64,000 bases of DNA from assembly GCA_024138015.1 (NCBI GenBank), contig JAMXBB010000011.1:66292308-66356307 (forward strand), given 5' to 3'. Within the stretch, counting starts at the first letter, position 1; each line of letters starts with the position of its first letter. This document shows positions 1-11,585 of the stretch, piece after piece. This DNA comes from Lumnitzera littorea (Eukaryota; Streptophyta; Magnoliopsida; Myrtales; Combretaceae). The position numbers were made by a program, and so were the translations under genes. Below the pieces are notes generated by a model that had not been told where the DNA came from, did no database searches, and saw only the letters and a list, made by a program, of their open reading frames with translations.

Positions 1-165
1 CCCCCCGCGCGATTACATGGTTCCACTTAGTCTTTGGTAAGTTTCTCTCTTTCCTTTTCCTTTTATTTTTTTCATCTATATTATGATTTATAGTTATAAA
101 GTGTAGTCTAAGTAGGAGATTGCTGGATATAGTTCATAATATTTATTAGGAAAAAGTACATTTTT

Positions 166-241
166 AGCTTTCAACATTTACACACCATTCTATTTGAGTT
201 CTTAGCTTTCAACATTTACACACCATTCTATTCGAGTTCTT
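166..241. repeat. 38-bp tandem duplication
   Basis: Two adjacent 38-bp copies, 166-203 and 204-241, differ at a single position (ttt/ttc before gagttctt). Each begins agctttcaacatttacac. They lie in noncoding AT-rich DNA. Confidence 0.9.
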
Positions 242-2927
242 AATATTTTATTTTTTCTATTAAGTTCTCAATATTTTCAAATTTTAGTAAAAATAATTCC
301 TCATTTTTATCTAACCATAAGTATCAATTTCCCATCATTCATGATAGTTAATTTGAAAAGATAATAACATTAAATATATTTAATTAAATAATACAATAAA
401 AGATAATATTTAATATATTTAGTTACATAATACAATAAAAATCATAAAAAAACAAAATATGAAAAGGAAAAAGACAAAAGGGTCATAAAAATTATATAAA
501 CCCAAGTAACCTTAGTTGATTATACTAAAGTCAATTAGAAGTTGACAAGTTAAAGATGGGTAAAATGTTTAAAAAAACTAACAAAAATTCTTATTTTTAT
601 AAAAATTTGAAAATTTTAATGGTTCAAATAGAGTAAATTAAGAATGTTAATGACTCAAATATAAAGTAATTAATCATTAAGGAGTAAATATATACTTTTC
701 TCTATATAATATTAATAAGTGTATATATCATGGGCTATCATATAATGCTAAGCTTAAATAATAATAAAGTGACCTTAAATATTATGGTTCCAAATAGGAA
801 CTCAACTTTGTTATTCACTATGATTCAAGTGCACTTTGGCATTCATTATATTTTGTCTATATGGTGCTTCGTTTTTACATATGGAATCAATCGAATTTCT
901 GACAGGTATAACTTATACAAGAAAATTTTATAATCTCATATTTTACTTTCTTTTAGTAAATAGGAAGCCTAATGTTATTCATTATAACTCGTTCCACACT
1001 AAGAAAGGTTTTAGTAATACTAATACGCTATATGGATCGATAAGTGATATATAAGTATTAATAAAAATTTAATATATAAAAGTATAATTAGTATTTTTTC
1101 AAAATGTATATTCCTTCATTATTACATATAAAATTTTTATTAGTACTTACATTTTACTCATCAATTCACGTAACATATTAGTACCGTTGAATTATTTTTC
1201 TCCCACACTAACTTATTTTGTAATTTACAAAGATTGCAGATTATAGATCTTCAAGACAGATGCATAGTTTGACAAATACTTGCATAGAGCTGATTTGAGA
1301 TCAGGAAAGTGTGAAACTAACTCTTTATGTGTTTTTCTTCTTCTTTTTTTAATTTTTGTTTCTTTTTTCCTTTTAGGTAATTATAATCATAAGCTTTACC
1401 TTCTTCTTCTAGATAAGCTTCATTAATAAAATAAAATAAAACAAAGTATAGTTCATATTCACACATCTCATTGGCTAAAATAAACTTTAAACAATTGACG
1501 TAGGTTTATAAAAGGCCTTCCTAAACTCCAAGAAAAAGGTTTCAATAGTCTCAACAACTTATCTAGATGGATATGTAAAAGGTAGATACTAATAAAATTT
1601 TATTACGTAAAAATATAAATGAACATTTTTTCAAAAAAAAAAAAAATACTTGTAGGTGTAAGAGTTTGGATGTAAAGATCACGTACATAATGCTTGCAAG
1701 GCATACTATACATAACTTAGGGGAATAACTTCAGTAGTTCGAATAGGATGATCGAAAGAGGAGTGTATGGAGGAGAAATAGGTATCTTAAAGGCTTCAAC
1801 AAGAGTTATAATAGGTAGAAGAGCTCAGCAACATTAAACTCTACAACCGATGAAAAACGTAGTAGTGTACTTAATATGATCAAATGTTTGATCCTTAAAG
1901 GTGAGAATTTGGCAACATAATTACCTTTGTGCCAAATTCTCTCTTGTCTAAATGAGAGAAGAAACGTGATATTTATAGGAGTTAGTCATTGATCTTGTCC
2001 ATCAAATTAAGATGATAATTAACAATCAATATCGACCCTATCTTTTTATAGACCTCAAATGGACTATCTCCATGAGTTCAAGCCCAATCAGGATCTTATC
2101 TTTAGTGTAGGCTAAACTAAGAAAGCTTAGATTTAACAGACCAATCCGATGTATCCTACTCTAACCCTACGTCCCCACCATGTTAAATTTTCTTTGATCA
2201 TTCCAAATATATATGAACTTGACTTTCTAAACCCTATTGCTAGACTCTTGCAAAGGCTGATTCTGAACTATAAACGAATCCGAAATCGATCCGATAGGTT
2301 GGCCCATCGGTTTAAGCTTACTTGAAATTATTTAAAAAAATAAAAAATGAAAAATGAAAACAAAGATGTAGAATCTGCTTTCCTACTTACCTATACCCCC
2401 TTACTTTACCACTCACTCTCTCTCATCCTTATCACTTTACAACTTCACCAATCAACCATCAAATCAAATCACCTTTTGTTTCTTCATGTCACAACTTACA
2501 TGTGTTCAAGTCCATCCAACTATCTCAATTCTCATCTTCTTTTTCATTTTTAGAGTAATCACATCACTTCACATTTCACAACACAATGCAAACAAATTTG
2601 GCATTAGCACATGCACATTACATACACACACAGAGTAAGCCATTATCAAAGATTCATAGAGTAGTGGCAAAAGCAAAAAGCACGCATATATGTTTTGGAA
2701 GAAAATGTGTGTAACGACTTTGCAAACAAAACAAAACAATGCGTTGTGGAGGCTTAGTGAATATTTTCAGTGTTGTGCTAAAAAAATTTTCAATGCATTA
2801 AAGCAAATCATTCAACTAGTAGAGAATTCACAAAACAACATAATGTTGGTAGGTTCAAATTTCAAATGAGATATGCATTGGCAAAGCATTTGCATATAAA
2901 TTGGCATTGTTTCTTATAAACGATCTT

Positions 2928-3089
2928 ACACAAATTTCTACAAGCTCTTTACCTGCATCCGAATTTCAATATTTCCTATCCATACTTTGCTTTTGTTCTA
3001 AAGCCACAACACAATTTTCTACAAGCTCTTTACCTGCATTCGAATTTCAATATTTCCTGTCCATACTTTGCTTTTGTTTTGAAGCCACA
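2928..3089. repeat. 81-bp tandem duplication
   Basis: Two head-to-tail 81-bp copies, 2928-3008 and 3009-3089, differ at a handful of positions. Each contains ctacaagctctttacctgca. An 84-codon ORF runs through both, but it only reflects the duplication and matches no family I recognise. Confidence 0.9.
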
Positions 3090-4937
3090 TTTTTTTCTTC
3101 TTCTAGTCTTCTCATTTCCGATATTATAACTTACTCTAATAACCAACTTACGTAGTATCTGTGATATTTATATTTTTCCTAAATTTCATTTGTTTGCCTT
3201 TGTTAGGAATTGTTTCTATTCAAATTATCTCTATAGATCGATTCTTCCGCCATATATTTTTCCAGAAAAAAGCACAGTCTTATTCAAGGATGAGGAGGAG
3301 ATGAGTACGCAAGAATAGGTACATCATCTACACCATAGCGATTCGAGGACTTTCCAGCATACCTGGGATATGAGTACGACTACAAGAAGGAGATGACATA
3401 CAAAGTGATGACAAATATTGATTGTCGACTTACACCATACCTGGATTTGATCCTCCACATATGAGTTGCCCCATAGTCTTATTCAAGGATGAGGAGGAGG
3501 AGATTAAAATAATTCTTGAAATTGAGGAGTAACAGCTGGGTCAGTCATCTAACAGTTTAAGGCCTTTGGACTCAAGTAAGCTCCTTAGACCTAGTAAATC
3601 TAATATTTTTGCTACATATTACCATAAAGGTATAGATGAATGAGGGAACTCGTAAGTATACTACAACGTAAAATACGCTTGGAAGACTAAAGAGGGGGCA
3701 GTAATGGGGGGTGGAGAGGGGGAGGGGGAGTAAATTGGTTATATATCAAAGTTTAAACAAATGTGATACTTGATAAAACTTATCCCCTTGATTACTTAAG
3801 ATATTGGGTAAAAGATAAATGGATAAAAAGTGCATGAAAGTAAAGAGATGAGAGTTAGAAAAGTAGGCAAATGAATTATAGTGTTTCAACTTTGTGCTTA
3901 CTGTACTCTTCCAACCTCACTATCGAAGACCTGGTTCACTTTCCGAAGTCATTACACTATCCACAATATTCAAACACTTAAAAAGATTACAAACAATAGT
4001 TTCTACTCTAACTCACTTAGCCTCACTCCTAGGACAAAACTCAGAACTATAGAGATCCAAAATCTCTTTAAAACAAAACTTATATTAGAATTATAGAAGA
4101 TAATGAGGAAAATAAAAGAAATGGTTCTTCGACAAATAAGACTTAGTATGAAGATAAGTATGTAAGCTTCTGATCGATCTTCTGTTCTCAAAATTGGATT
4201 GTTTGTAGCACTTTAGAATAACAGCAGAAATTCTTTCATCTCTTTCTCTCTTTTTTTTTTTCCTTGTCGTATCCTTTCTATGAAGACCTTGCCTCCTTTA
4301 TATACTTGAAGTTGCAATGGATAGAAACTTGTTTTAAGGTAAGTCCTTAGAGAATTTATTCTAAACCTTTGCTTTGATAAAAATATCTTATGTATTATCT
4401 CTTAGTTGACCTTTTATATATGTGAGATCCTTTCCATAATACACAAGCTGCAAAAATGGTGAGATTTCATTTCCTTACTTTAACTACTTCAAACGTATAT
4501 ATCAGGTAAATTTTGCTATTAATATATGAGTCTTCTTTAAATCCGAATGGCTTGATCAAAATCCTCTTTTAAAACAAAACTTTCCAGTCGTAGACGGGTT
4601 TTTATAATAGGAAAAATTTTATCTTATCCCCATAGATTTTAATATTACTTAGTGGAATGTACTAAACATATTTCTCAAATACATTTAATAAATGAAGTTG
4701 GGTCTTCTTAAGGTCTTAATCGATGATTCTTATATTTTAAGTGTGATCCTTGTTTCCAATTCCCATACCTTCTAATTAGTTCTCTGACTAATCTTCTGAT
4801 AAATCTTGGAAGACTTTGTTTAATATACCTAAAAAACTGATAAATACATAAAGCCATATCTAATTAAGGTAAACACACATGTAAATATTTTAATATTATC
4901 CTTTTTTGTTATTATCTTTTGTTATCACCAAAACATA

Positions 4938-6190
4938 ATGAAGAGATTAATAGAGGATAATTGTCAACTAAGTAGAAGATCATTGGCATTAAGGGTATTT
5001 AATGACCACCACATGGCAGTAAACATTTATAGAATTATTTTTGTAATTCTAAATGAGTATGGCTTTGCTAAGAAAATTTTTTCTATTTTGTTTGATAATA
5101 CAAGTGCGAGCACGACCCCCACAACGAATCTACAAAACCTTTGTCAACCGATGTTGGGGGAATATTTTTTTTCATATAGATTATGCATGTCATATCTTTA
5201 ACTTGTGTATCAAGGATGATATTGTAGTTTTGCTAGATAAAATAGCCCCAATGAAAAATGTGGTGAAAATAATAGTGGAGAGGTCATCGTTACACAAGAA
5301 GTGGAGAAACTATTGTATGGAATATAAGAAGAGGCCTCAAAAATTTAAGATGAATGTGCAGTACCGTTGGAATTCAACATATGAGTTATTACATAGCACT
5401 ATTCCTTACAACAAATTGCCATTTGACTTTTCGATGTACAACATATGTGATATTTAAATTTACCCCAACGACTGGGATATATGTAACTAGTTACTGAAGG
5501 TTCTCAAAGTTTTTCATGATGCAACTAAGACTTTCTCTCAAGTGTATAGATCTAGTATCCATTTGCTTGTAATGTCAACGATCAGCTTTCTTAGCATACT
5601 ACTTTGGCGCATGAGGACCTAAACCTATACAACTTCATGCTGGATATGACATTGAAGTGGTTATTTTATTATAAGGAAATTCCCTAATTTATTGTATTGT
5701 AACAATTTTAGATCCTAATTGTAAAACTGACCTACTACAAATATATTTGAAAACTTATTACAAATATATTGATCCTTTAATAGATTCGCAAGATATATAT
5801 AACTTAGAAGCATAGCAGGAGGTTTCAACAGCAGGAGCCAACTTGGAGGAACTTTTCACACACTACCAATGTCAATATGATGGCCAATCATCAACCTCTC
5901 GATCGCCACCCCCTATGGAACATCGTTACTCATTTATGAGCGAACAATTGCTAGTATAAAAATTGAAGCAACAACAATCTAAGGTCCAATGTCAGAGCTA
6001 TAGCACTACATAAATACAAACTCCGAGTTCTTTGAAAGTATCACCATAAAGGATTTCGACATCTTGGAGTGGTCATAGAAGCATGTGAGGGACTATCCAA
6101 TTCTAGCTCGCATCGCCTGTTAAGTGCTTGCTGCTCCCATATCGACGGTAGCTATTGAGCAAGCACTTAGTATTGTAGGTGATATACCTT
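4938..6190 (+). pseudogene. hAT-superfamily transposase remnant (Ac-like)
   Basis: This is a decayed DNA-transposon transposase. From about 4980 the reading contains FNDHH, NEYG and KKIFSI, typical of plant hAT transposases. The frame shifts by one near 5150-5170 and continues with a CHIFNLCIKDD-type block and the diagnostic RWNSTYELL at about 5365-5395. Stops accumulate after 5457, but traces of the downstream hAT sequence remain. At 6095-6180 the C-terminal dimerisation region is recognisable as a LA-API-STVA motif with one in-frame stop. No intact BED zinc finger or terminal inverted repeats were found. The 3' end abuts or is interrupted by an LTR at about 6180. It cannot encode an active enzyme. 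Confidence 0.85.
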
Positions 6191-7143
6191 TAGGGCTAAG
6201 AGGTCATCGAAGCACGACACGTAGCTCACACAAAATCCAAATGGGTATTTAAGGTTCAATGGAATTTAGGAAGTAGCAAGTAGAAAGGGTTTTGAATACG
6301 AATGTAAATGGATATCTCATACTAAAACACAAATACAATCAGGAGGTTAAGCTGGAAATAGAGTTCGATATGACTCATGAACACTAAATTGAGACTCGGG
6401 TTTCAAATGAGAGTTAGATATGACTTACTAACTCGCTTAAATGAAGAGGTTCACCACAATCTCACGTGAAGATTGATAAGAACACTGGAGGATTAAAGAG
6501 TAATGGTAGCACTCAATAACCAGTAAGCAAGCTCACAACTCATTAGAAGACTTTTTTTGAAAATGTATTCTTAATATTGATGATAAAAGCTACTGCTACT
6601 TTACAAAGTATTGTTATTTATAGAAAAATGCTAAAATCTTAGTGACAAAACTATAAATAATATACAAGGCTTTAAACCCTAAAACAGGCCCATAAATCAA
6701 ACCAAGGACATAATTTACAAACTGTAAAAAACTGTAAGTTTAGTAAGAAGGTCAGCATGGGAGTCATCTAAGCTGTCTTGGAATTGGTTGAATTTAAACT
6801 GGATGAGGTCAGCAGTTAGATATCCTGAATTCGGGGTGAGGTTAATTGAGTTATTGTGAGGTTAGCTTACAGTTGTCGAACTCATGTATAGGTCGTCAAG
6901 TCATCTTAGGCCCCTTGCTGAGCTCCTATTCGTCGATTCGACCTTCTTCCTTAGAACCTTGTTCAGTCTATCATTAGGCCGCTTAGAGTTTAGTAGCTCT
7001 TCTACCTTTCTCATCTTATCTATCCTGAATTCCTCCCTTTTGTTGGCCTTTTCCTATTAACTTAGCCTCAAGGAAGACAAGTCGATTAAGTCTTGGAATA
7101 GGTCAGTCGTAGTCTAAAGTAGGTCGAAAGCTTATTCTTATCA
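6180..7143 (-). repeat. 3' LTR of the gag-protease-only element
   Basis: Aligns along its length with 9240-10158. Shared landmarks include taagaggtcatcg, the gaattcctcc...ttgttggccttttcctat block near 7030-7060, and the end ttcttatca. The first about 15 bases are too diverged to fix the boundary. Confidence 0.75.
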
Positions 7144-7519
7144 TCATCACCAAGTCGGAAAGAAGTCATCCTTAACTTTAGGCAATGAGGTTGGGCTTGA
7201 ATTCCAAATAGGCTTCTTTTTCCTTCCCTCCTCACCACGGGTGCTGTACTATTCCAGATATCCTCAACACTTATGGAGGATAGTATAAGTGTTGTAGAAG
7301 CCATTGTAGATCACTCTCCAGTCATCTTCCCAAGGTCAGCTAAGAATCAAATTGGCAGCATTCATTGGTACTACGTCGAAGTTAAGCACATCTTTGTACT
7401 ATTCTACCTTGAATGTTATCCGAGCTCTCTTATGCACATAAGCCATACCCTTATCATTAAACCACTTCAGTTTGTAGAATTAGGGGTAGGGGTAGGTCTG
7501 TAATCTCATCTTAGCTGCT

Positions 7520-9000
7520 AGCTCTGTAAAAACAATGTTGGTGCAACTTCCTCCATCAATGACTAAGGAATAGATTTTCCCATTCACTAAACATCAGATC
7601 TAGAATAAGCTCTCCCTCCAACTTGGGTCTTCTTTCAGGTTAGTTCGTTGACTTGTCATGGCTAAGAGCTCATCCATGTCTAAATAGATGTTCACCTCTT
7701 CCTTCTCACTTTCCAAGCTCTTGTCACTCTAGCTCTCCACTTAAGCATTAGGTTGTTCGCCTTTCAAGATCATGACCCTCTTATTCAAACATTGAGAGGC
7801 AATGTGGCCTTATTTCAATCATAGGAAGCATTTAATTTCTTAGGCCTTAGTGTTGGACACCTTTTCTTTCTTTATCTCCTTTGTCTTGGCTAGGTCAAGT
7901 CGACTAGACTCTTATTTCTCTACCTTCTTCTTGGATTTTCTCTTTTCTTCATTCCTCTCAGGCTCAGGGCTACCATATTGAGGTCAAGTGGTCGATCCTT
8001 GGTGCCTTCCTCTCCTCTAATGTTCTACTCTTAAGGTTAAGTTGATTAGCTCATCCAATGAATTGAATAGTTATAGCTCAAACAAGTCGGCAATATCATC
8101 TCCTAGTCCGCTTAGGAACCTGGCAATAGTTCGATCTTAAGGCTTAACAATCTCACATCTAGTCATCAATGGCTCAAACTCTTATAGGTATTCTTCAATG
8201 CTATTTTGACCTTGTCTTAAGTGTTAGAAGGGATGGAGCATTTCCTACTTAAAGTAGGTTGGCACAAAGTGTTGGTTCATTAACCTCTTCATAAGTCTCC
8301 AAGTTTTGATCGGCTTTTCTCCTTTAACATCTCGCTTGGTGATCAACCTATCCTACCATAGACTAACATATTCAATAAGGGATAGTGTGGCTAACTTGAC
8401 CTTGGTCCGATTATCACATTCATATCATTCAAACAGCTTCTCTACTCAAGAAACCCAATCTAGGAACTCTTTAGGTCGGCTACTACTATAAAAGGTTGAT
8501 AGTTTTAGCTTAATGTTCTCTAAACCATGACTAAGAGTTTGAGGCTCATCCTTTCTATTTCGAGCTAGTCAAATCACCTCGAATCCCTCACTTTTGTTAG
8601 TGCTCTGCTCATTCCGATCTCTTATGTGTTCTTACTCTCTTCTTGAAGCTCTTTGGTCCACCTCGAATCCACTATTCTCATCATTGTTCCTTCTTAGATC
8701 AAGTTGGTTTCCACTTCTCCTAGTTGGCACTCAACCTCTTCTTTCACCTCATCCAGCATGTTAACTATCTTTAACTAATTGAGTTAGCTCTTAGATTGAT
8801 TCAATGAGGTTTTGAATTTGATATTCAAGATTATCAACATGTCACCTCAAACATCCACGGGAACTATCACCGCTAATGTTGACACTACCTTTTGACATTC
8901 TTGTTTGTACAAAGCTTTTACTAAGGAATTTAAACAAACACTAAGAGCACTCAACTAAACTTAGACTAGAACTACCACAACATCAATTTTTGCAATTATC
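7520..9000 (-). pseudogene. gag-protease remnant (Ty3/gypsy)
   Basis: Read on the minus strand. The retrotransposon gag domain lies at about 8220-8450, with KVKLATLSL, KRDVKGE and RLMKRLMNQ blocks. A zinc knuckle follows at about 7760-7830 (GHIASQCLNKR, first Cys pair partly lost), and the protease-like VIDGGSCTNIV motif is at about 7540-7575. Several stops interrupt it. The layout is collinear with the copy at 56440-57420. Confidence 0.8.
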
Positions 9001-9239
9001 CCTAACTAATAAACACTACTACAACACTACTTAAGAATTGATTACAACCAAAAACAACTACAAAAATCACTAATATAAGACCCACAATTCACTATGAGCA
9101 ACACAAGCACCACTACCACAACCACGAACAGCAACTACACTACATAATAAAAATCAATAAGAAATAACAAACCTAACAGATTGAACTTAATGAACGCTAG
9201 TACGCGTGTCTCACCAAATGCTCCCATACCAAAATGATA

Positions 9240-10158
9240 TGATACAAGAGTTAAGAGGTCATCGCAGCACGACGCGTAGCTTACATAAAACCCAAATGGG
9301 TGTTCGAGCTTCAATGGAATTTAGGAAGTAGCAAGTAAAAAGAGTTTTGAATGCAAATATGAATCAATATCACATAACAAAATATGAATACAATTAGGAG
9401 GTTGAGTTGGAAATAAGGTTCAATATGACTCACAAACTCAACTAAATAAAGAGGTTCACTATAATCTCATGAGAAGATCGATAAGAACACTAGAGGATTA
9501 AAGAGTAATGACAACACTTAATAATGTAAGCTCACGGCTCATAAGAAGACTTTTTCTGAAAATGTATTCTTAATATTGATGATAAAAGCTATTGCTACTT
9601 TACAAAGTATTGCTATTTATGGTAAATACTAAAACTTTAGTAGCAAAACTATAAATAATATACAAAACCTTAAACTCTAATGTAGGTTCAGAAATCGAAA
9701 CATGACACGATTTACAAACTATACAAAATTGAGAGTTTAATAGGAAGGTTAGCATGCGAGTCATCTGAGCTGCCATGGAATTGGTTGGACTTGAACTTGA
9801 TGAGGTCAGTAGTTGGATGTCCTAGTTCGAGGTGAGGTCACTAAAATCTTTTCATGTTTAGCTAAGCTGCTAGTGAGATTAGCCCACAGTTGTCGAATTT
9901 GCGTGTTGGTCATCAAGTTGTCTTGGGCTCCTTATTGAGCTCATTCGCCAATCTAGCTTTCTTCCTTGGAACCTCATTTGGTTAGTCATTAAGCTCCTTA
10001 GAGGTCGGCAACCCTTTTGCCTCTCTCATCTTGTTCGTTTTGAATTCCTCCTTTTTGTTGGCCTTTTCCTATCAGCTCAACCTCAGAGAAGACAAGTTGG
10101 CTGAGTCTTAGAATAGGTCAACTATGGTCTGTAGGAGGTTAGAGGCCATTTCTTATTA
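9240..10158 (-). repeat. 5' LTR of the gag-protease-only element
   Basis: Right-hand copy, beginning tgatacaag next to the primer-binding site and ending ttcttatta. It is followed by gcaag, which does not match the sequence left of the other LTR, so the insertion site has either been altered or the left boundary is misplaced. Confidence 0.75.
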
Positions 10159-11585
10159 GCAAGCCTCATCTTCGATGATTGGCAAGCCTTCCTTTATGTC
10201 TTGAACATCAAGGTAAACGCTTGCACAAAATATTGCTACAAGATGGCTTATAAATAGCAAGAACCATACAATTGAGCAAAGAGGATGAGTATTTTAACGA
10301 CTGGAATAGATTTAATGGAAGTCTAAGCTTAGTCATAGGTTCCACTCTTGAGCACATACCACCTACGCAAGGTGATTCCTAGTAAGTACTAACAATTCTT
10401 CTCTTGTTTTTTTTTTTTTTTTTTGGTCATTTAAAAATGTTTTGTCACCTAATAAAATTGTTTTTGCAATTATCCAAAAAAAAAAAAAACATAAATGGTA
10501 TGGCTCTTGGAAAAATAGTGATTCAATCTTACACTTTTCAAAATACCATAAACAAAAATTATTTTTCTTTGAAAAAATATAAATAGATAATCACATACAT
10601 TTGGCTTTTTTACTTAATTTAAAATTAGCCAACACACTAAAAGTTTTCTAAAAAACTATACTAAACTATAGCAGTCTAATTTCGATTAATGAATACATAA
10701 GCACTTTAGAGCAACCTTAAAATCAACCAAAAAAAAATTTCCCCCCACTACACTGCCCCTAATTTCTCCAAGAGTGAATTGTTAAAAGGCTTTTCTGTAC
10801 TATTATAGATAGCATTGTAATTTCTATTTTTATTCGACTACTGTATTCTAATCGAGGAAATAATATTTTTTAACATACTATCATAAATTATAATTAATAA
10901 TTACATTGTAATTTATTTCTTTTTGTATTGTCATTGATAATGTATTCCAAGATTTAAATGAGAAATATTTATCCTCTATAACTTCTCTTACTTTAGTTAA
11001 CATTTTTTAATATTTTAATATTAAAGTAATATCATGCTCATGCGATCCAAATTAATTTTTGAAATGAAATAAAATTTGAACTGAACATAACATTAAATTA
11101 TTCACACATCACTATATGTAATTCACTCATAAAGTGTTACAATACTTTAAGGAAAAAAATTTAAAATATGAGGTGAGGCGAACAATTATTTATATTAATT
11201 TACGATAATGCAAGAAAAAAATTAAAAGAAATTAAAAAGAAAAAAGAAACCATACAAACGATTCAAGGGTCGGGGAATTGACTCTTGAACTGTCGGTTAG
11301 GCTAAATCAGCTTAGGCCCATGGCCTCAAGGGTTGAGCCCAATTTAGTTTAGTGCAAGCTCATGAATTGACTATTCAGGGCCAATTCGAGACTTATTCGA
11401 CTCAACGCTCAAATCTACTTATTACTTTAGTTTAAAAAAAAAAATCAAATTAGTTATTGAGCTTAAAGCTCAATTTTGGATTTAGTCCTCCGCAATACCT
11501 ACTATCAAATATCCTTAGTAATCATTCTTTACTTATTAAAATATGAAATGTATTAATACCAATTAATCCAATTGCTGGAATTCGT
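10159..11585. other. Intergenic spacer downstream of the UMAMIT gene
   Basis: AT-rich DNA with homopolymer T and A runs near 10415 and 10480. No coding signal, RNA gene or repeat pair recognised. The 3' UTR of the UMAMIT gene should lie just left of 11586, but no clear polyadenylation site could be fixed. Confidence 0.5.

Larger units (their letters stand above)
1..4937. other. AT-rich intergenic region, no supported gene
   Basis: No open reading frame here resembles a known protein, and the short ORFs are low-complexity. Visible structure: a 38-bp tandem duplication (166-241), an 81-bp tandem duplication (2928-3089), a 24-bp direct repeat beginning gtcttattcaagg near 3277 and again near 3476, and a G-rich purine tract at about 3693-3731. 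The stretch of roughly 1650-2340 has the texture of a decayed minus-strand LTR, including a TATA-like tataaatat on the minus strand near 1970, but I found no partner copy or target duplication. Confidence 0.6.
6180..10158 (-). mobile_element. Ty3/gypsy-type LTR element, gag-protease only
   Basis: Two related LTRs (about 6180-7143 and 9240-10158) flank about 2.1 kb of internal DNA that reads gag then protease on the minus strand and then stops. There is no room for RT, RNase H or integrase. The primer-binding site next to the right LTR (9220-9231, minus-strand TGGTATGGGAGC) resembles the initiator-Met type TGGTATCAGAGC. This organisation matches the element at 54149-59165, so it looks like a mobilised non-autonomous family and not a one-off deletion. 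LTR divergence and in-frame stops show it is old. The left LTR start is uncertain and no convincing target duplication was found. Confidence 0.8.

Noticed and set aside
2347..2553. 68-codon ORF
   Set aside because: Low-complexity Leu/Ser/His composition, no motif, no splice context; expected by chance in AT-rich DNA.
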